Below the pieces are notes generated by a model. That model had not been told where the DNA came from, made no database searches, and worked only from the letters and a program-made list of their open reading frames with translations. From contig USAX01000008.1 of assembly GCA_900552705.1 (NCBI GenBank), positions 1 through 26,780 on the forward strand: a stretch of DNA of 26,780 nucleotides, read 5' to 3'. Positions 22,881-26,780 of the stretch are shown piece after piece. The DNA is from an uncultured Collinsella sp. Its GTDB lineage: Bacteria; Actinomycetota; Coriobacteriia; Coriobacteriales; Coriobacteriaceae. The stretch's first letter is position 1; each line of letters starts with the position of its first letter. The position numbers and the translations under genes are program-made.

Positions 22881-23064
22881 GTTTGAAGTGGTGAGCTAAC
22901 AGGCCGAACTTGGGGCCTATGTTGTCGCCCTTGAGGTCGGCGGTGTCCACTCGTAGGGCGTGCGTTACGCGATTGTTTCGAAACGGGTGGGAAACACAAC
23001 GGGCCGGCGATGCTCCTACTATGCCTATTCAACTGACTGTCTAAATATCTAGGGGAGGATCGCG
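22881..23064. other. Gap before gltB with small dyads
   Basis: I see no gene here. AGGCC/GGCCT (22901-22918) can form a small hairpin, and GTTTCGAAAC (22975-22984) is a perfect 10-bp palindrome that could be an operator. No convincing gltB promoter could be picked; TACTAT near 23016 is a possible -10. The gltB ribosome site is GGGGAGG at 23052-23058. Confidence 0.3.
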
Positions 23065-26000
23065 ATGCAGGCAGATTCCGCTCAGCAGCAGGGCCTTTAT
23101 CGCCCCGAATTCGACCACGACGCATGTGGCATCGGCGCGCTTGCCGATATCAACGGTGAGCGCCATCACCAGATTCTGGACGATGCGCTGTCCATTCTGG
23201 TCAACTTGGAGCACCGCGGCGGCACGGGACTCGAGAAGAACACCGGCGACGGCGCTGGCATCTTGTTCCAGGTTCCGCATCACTTTTTCCGTAAAGAGGC
23301 TCAAAAGTGCGGCCAGATTCTGCCGGCAGAGGGCGACTATGGCGTGGCCATGCTGTTCTTCCCACAGGACGACAGGGGCGTAGAGGATGCCCATCGCGTG
23401 TTTGAGGAGGGCTGCGCTGAGGCCGGCGTGCCGCTGCTCTTTTGGCGCGAGGTGCCGGTCGATCCGCATGACCTGGGCGAGACAGCCCGCGCCTGCATGC
23501 CTACCATCCTGCAGGCCTTTCTGGGGCGCCCCGACGATACGCCGGCGGGTGACGCCTTCGAGCGCCGTCTGTATGTGTGCCGCCGCACCATCGAGAAGAA
23601 GGCCGACGCCGAGTTTGCCCTGCGCGACAAGATCTTCTACGTCTGCTCCATGAGCTCGCGCACTATCGTGTACAAGGGCATGCTCGTCGCCACGCAGATG
23701 CGCCGCTTCTTCATCGATCTCAACGACGCCGCCGTCAAGACGGCCGTTGCGCTCGTCCACTCGCGCTACTCCACCAACACCACGCCCAGCTGGGAGCGCG
23801 CGCACCCCAACCGCTTTATCATCCACAACGGCGAGATCAACACTCTCAAGGGCAACGTCAACTGGATTCGCGCCCGCGAACCCAACCTGTACAGCCCCGT
23901 GCTGCAGCATGATCTTGAGCGCGTGATGCCCATCATCAACCGCGAGGGCTCCGACTCCGCGATTTTGGACAACGTGCTTGAGTTTTTGGTTATGAACGGT
24001 CGCCCGCTTACGCGCGCTGCGTCCATGCTGCTGCCTGAGCCGTGGGACCACAACGACAGCCTGAGTGAGGAGCGCCGCGCCTACGACGCCTACCAGTCCA
24101 TGCTCATGGAGCCGTGGGACGGTCCTGCCGCTATCGCCTTTACCGATGGCCGTACCCTGGGTGCCGCCCTCGACCGTAACGGCCTGCGCCCGGCTCGCTA
24201 CTACGTGACGCGCGACGGCCGCTTTATGCTGGCGAGCGAGGTGGGCACCATCGAGGTGCGCCCCGAGAACATCCTGACGAGCGGCTGCTTGGGACCGGGT
24301 CAGATGCTCGAGGTCGACTTTGCCCGCGGCCGCGTGATCTACAACGACGAGCTGCGCGCCCGTTACGCCAAGGAAAAGCCCTACCGTGATTGGATTGCCG
24401 AGGAGACGCTGGCCGTCGACGCGCTCGATGAGCCCGCCGCGCCCGCGCCCGCCGAGGATGCCGAGGTGTCCTCGGCCGTGCGCATGGCCAAGCTCGGCTA
24501 TCACTGGGATGACGTCGACGAGGTCGTGCGTCCCATGGCCCAGCAGGGCAAGGCCCCACTCGCTTCGATGGGTATCGACGCGCCGCTGGCCTGCCTGTCA
24601 AAGAAGACCCGCTCGTTCTTTGACTACTTCTATCAGCTGTTCGCCCAGGTCACGAACCCGCCGATCGATGCCCTGCGCGAGCATATGGTCACCTCGACCA
24701 CGCTCTACCTGGGCAACCACGGCAACCTGCTCGAGGATTCCCGTACGGCCTGCCAGCTGGTTCGCTTGGAGCGCCCGTTGCTCAACGAGGAGGAGTTCGA
24801 CCGCATTTGCGCCATCGACCGCGTGGGCTTTAAGACTCGCCGTTTCCGTGCCGTCTACCGCCGTGACGCCGGCGAGGGCGCGCTGCAGGCTGCGCTCAAG
24901 CAGCTTGCCGAGGACGTCGAGGCTGCGGTCCGCGATGGCGTGAACATCGTGGTGCTGAGCGATCGTGCCGCTGCGGGCGAGGTGCCCGTGCCGTCGCTGC
25001 TCGCCGTGGGCTGTGTGCACAACCACCTGATTCGCGCTGGCGTGCGTACCTTTGCCGACATCGTGGTGGAGTGCGGCGATGCCGTGTCCCCGCACGACTT
25101 TGCGGCGCTGGTGGGCTACTCCGCAAGCGGCATCTATCCGTACAATGCGCATGCGTGCATCCGCGACTTGGCAGCACGCGGCGACCTGGACGTGACGGCC
25201 GAGCAGGGCATCGACAACTACAACAAGGCCGCGACGGCGGGTATCGTCTCCATCATGTCCAAGATGGGTATCTCCACGGTGCAGAGCTACCATTCGGCGC
25301 AGATCTTCGAAGCCGTGGGCTTTACGCCGGAGTTCGTCAACGCGTACTTTGCCGGCACGGTGGGCCGTGTGGGCGGTATGGGTGTCGAGGACGTTGAGCG
25401 CGAGCAAAACGAGCGCTACGACGCCGCGCTCGCTATCCTTAAGAGCCCGGCTCCCGATCAGCTGCCCACGCTGGGCCTGACCAAGTGGCGCCCGCTCGGC
25501 GGCGAGGATCACCTCATCGATCCGCAGACTGTCTACTTGCTGCAGACCGCCTGCCGTGAGGACAGCTACGACACCTTTAAGGAGTACAGCGCCCGCCTGC
25601 ACCGCACCGGCCGTGCCGTGCGTCTGCGCGACTTGCTCGACTTTGATGCCAGCGGCCGCACGCCGGTTTCGCTCGACGAGGTCGAGCCCGCGCTCAACAT
25701 CGTCCGCCGCTTTAACACCGGCGCCATGTCGTACGGCTCCATCAGCAAGGAAGCACACGAGTGCATGGCCATCGCCATGAACCGCCTGCACGGCCGTTCC
25801 AACTCCGGCGAGGGCGGTGAGGATCCGCGTCGCGAGACCCCGCTGGCTAACGGTGATTCCAAGAACTCCGCGATCAAGCAGGTGGCAAGTGCGCGCTTTG
25901 GCGTGACGAGCCGCTACCTGTGCAGCGCCTTTGAGATTCAGATTAAGATGGCCCAGGGCGCCAAGCCCGGCGAGGGTGGCCACCTGCCCGGCAAGAAGGT

Positions 26001-26780
26001 CTACCCCTGGATTGCCGAGGTCCGTCAGTCCACGCCCGGCATCGGCCTGATCTCGCCTCCGCCGCATCACGACATCTACTCCATCGAAGACCTGGCCGAG
26101 CTCATCTTTGACCTTAAGAACGCCAACCCCGGCGCACGCGTGTCGGTCAAGCTGGTCAGCGAGGCCGGCGTCGGCACCATCGCCACCGGTGTGGCCAAGG
26201 GCGCTGCCGACAAGATCTTGATCAGCGGCCACAATGGCGGCTCGGGTGCCGCTGCTCGCGATTCGATCTGGCACGCCGGTCTGCCGCTGGAGCTTGGCCT
26301 TGCCGAGGCCCAGCAGGCGCTGCTGCAAAACGGCCTGCGCTCGCGCGTGGTGCTCGAGGCCGACGGCAAGCTCATGGACGGCACCGATGTTGCCGTCGCC
26401 TGCCTGCTGGGCGCCGAGGAGTTTGGCTTTGCGACCATGCCGCTCATCTCGATGGGCTGCCTCATGCAGCGCGACTGCCAGCAGGATACCTGCCCCGCCG
26501 GCATCGCCACGCAAAACTGCCGCTTGCGTCGCGGCTTCCGCGGCAAGCCCGAGCACGTCGAGCACTTTATGCTCTTTGTTGCCGAGCAACTGCGCGAGGT
26601 CATGGCGAGCCTGGGCTTCCGCACCGTCGACGAGATGGTCGGCCATCCCGAGTGCTTGCGCCAGATCGAGGTCCCGGGCAACCGCAAGGCTAACCTGCTC
26701 GATCTGTCGCCCGTGCTGGCGAGCGCGACCTGCGAGTTTGGTGCCCATATTCCGGGCGCCGACGGTCGCCACTTCCTGCC
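23065..26780 (+). CDS. gltB: Glutamate synthase large subunit (open at right edge)
   Basis: GltB is the alpha subunit of glutamate synthase: it hydrolyses glutamine and adds the ammonia to 2-oxoglutarate, working with the electron-feeding small subunit GltD. 1,238 codons are visible of about 1,500. Cys21 (DHDACGIGALAD) becomes the N-terminal nucleophile after removal of a 20-residue propeptide. The amidotransferase domain runs to about residue 430 (HSRYSTNT, HNGEINTLKGN). A central domain follows, then the FMN/2-oxoglutarate domain (GAMSYGSIS from 886; NSGEGGED). Cys1132, Cys1138 and Cys1143 (CLMQRDCQQDTC) are the 3Fe-4S ligands. The ATG follows GGGGAGG at 6 bases spacing. The glutamate-forming part ends outside the window. 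Confidence 0.97.
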   Translation, partial: MQADSAQQQGLYRPEFDHDACGIGALADINGERHHQILDDALSILVNLEHRGGTGLEKNTGDGAGILFQVPHHFFRKEAQKCGQILPAEGDYGVAMLFFPQDDRGVEDAHRVFEEGCAEAGVPLLFWREVPVDPHDLGETARACMPTILQAFLGRPDDTPAGDAFERRLYVCRRTIEKKADAEFALRDKIFYVCSMSSRTIVYKGMLVATQMRRFFIDLNDAAVKTAVALVHSRYSTNTTPSWERAHPNRFIIHNGEINTLKGNVNWIRAREPNLYSPVLQHDLERVMPIINREGSDSAILDNVLEFLVMNGRPLTRAASMLLPEPWDHNDSLSEERRAYDAYQSMLMEPWDGPAAIAFTDGRTLGAALDRNGLRPARYYVTRDGRFMLASEVGTIEVRPENILTSGCLGPGQMLEVDFARGRVIYNDELRARYAKEKPYRDWIAEETLAVDALDEPAAPAPAEDAEVSSAVRMAKLGYHWDDVDEVVRPMAQQGKAPLASMGIDAPLACLSKKTRSFFDYFYQLFAQVTNPPIDALREHMVTSTTLYLGNHGNLLEDSRTACQLVRLERPLLNEEEFDRICAIDRVGFKTRRFRAVYRRDAGEGALQAALKQLAEDVEAAVRDGVNIVVLSDRAAAGEVPVPSLLAVGCVHNHLIRAGVRTFADIVVECGDAVSPHDFAALVGYSASGIYPYNAHACIRDLAARGDLDVTAEQGIDNYNKAATAGIVSIMSKMGISTVQSYHSAQIFEAVGFTPEFVNAYFAGTVGRVGGMGVEDVEREQNERYDAALAILKSPAPDQLPTLGLTKWRPLGGEDHLIDPQTVYLLQTACREDSYDTFKEYSARLHRTGRAVRLRDLLDFDASGRTPVSLDEVEPALNIVRRFNTGAMSYGSISKEAHECMAIAMNRLHGRSNSGEGGEDPRRETPLANGDSKNSAIKQVASARFGVTSRYLCSAFEIQIKMAQGAKPGEGGHLPGKKVYPWIAEVRQSTPGIGLISPPPHHDIYSIEDLAELIFDLKNANPGARVSVKLVSEAGVGTIATGVAKGAADKILISGHNGGSGAAARDSIWHAGLPLELGLAEAQQALLQNGLRSRVVLEADGKLMDGTDVAVACLLGAEEFGFATMPLISMGCLMQRDCQQDTCPAGIATQNCRLRRGFRGKPEHVEHFMLFVAEQLREVMASLGFRTVDEMVGHPECLRQIEVPGNRKANLLDLSPVLASATCEFGAHIPGADGRHFL

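Noticed and set aside
24598..26772. 724-residue minus-strand open frame
   Set aside because: It is antisense to gltB, whose plus-strand frame shows clear catalytic and Fe-S motifs throughout. The minus frame is open because of GC-rich codon bias.

Overview
The window is high-GC bacterial chromosome with dense genes, short gaps, strong Shine-Dalgarno sites and many intrinsic terminators. A secA-prfB pair, FtsEX, a split transketolase, a MurNAc-recycling cluster, a short rubredoxin and VanZ/YitT-type proteins suggest a Gram-positive anaerobic actinobacterium. My best guess is the Coriobacteriia, near Collinsella. That placement is inference from gene content and composition; no rRNA is present.

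Layout. 1-2239: the 3' end of secA overlaps prfB by one base. 2405-3295: a YitT-family membrane protein behind a terminator-like hairpin. 3503-5276: a two-subunit transketolase. 5277-5726: a gene-poor gap with a terminator and a 124-nt palindrome. 5727-7854: ftsE, with an unusually long N-terminal extension, overlapping ftsX. 7990-10125: rnr (RNase R). 10303-10908: a lone small serine recombinase behind a cluster of repeated half-sites. 11013-11594: a VanZ-like protein. 11799-16242: murR-murQ-murP-mupG, a complete route for taking up and degrading cell-wall MurNAc(-GlcNAc). 16335-16694: an ArsC/Spx-like thioredoxin-fold protein, convergent with an unrecognised gene on the minus strand. 17443-17610: tRNA-Gln(CTG) and tRNA-Glu(CTC). 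17708-19085: a TPR-like protein overlapping smpB. 19294-20030: a flavin reductase-like protein and a 47-residue rubredoxin. 20420-22525 (minus strand): gpmA followed by mntH. 23065 to the window end: gltB, open at the right edge.

The most unusual feature is a pair of three-unit arrays at 20176-20392 and 22664-22880, on either side of mntH-gpmA. Each unit is a 57-bp dyad with 15-nt complementary arms and a partly conserved 27-nt centre. The units recur at exactly 80 bp in both arrays. Paired changes in the arms and a conserved centre imply selection on structure. I do not recognise the family. Other points of interest are an RF2 with Ser-Pro-Thr in place of Ser-Pro-Phe, the extended FtsE, the palindrome upstream of ftsE, the putative recombinase sites, and terminator hairpins placed directly before ribosome binding sites.
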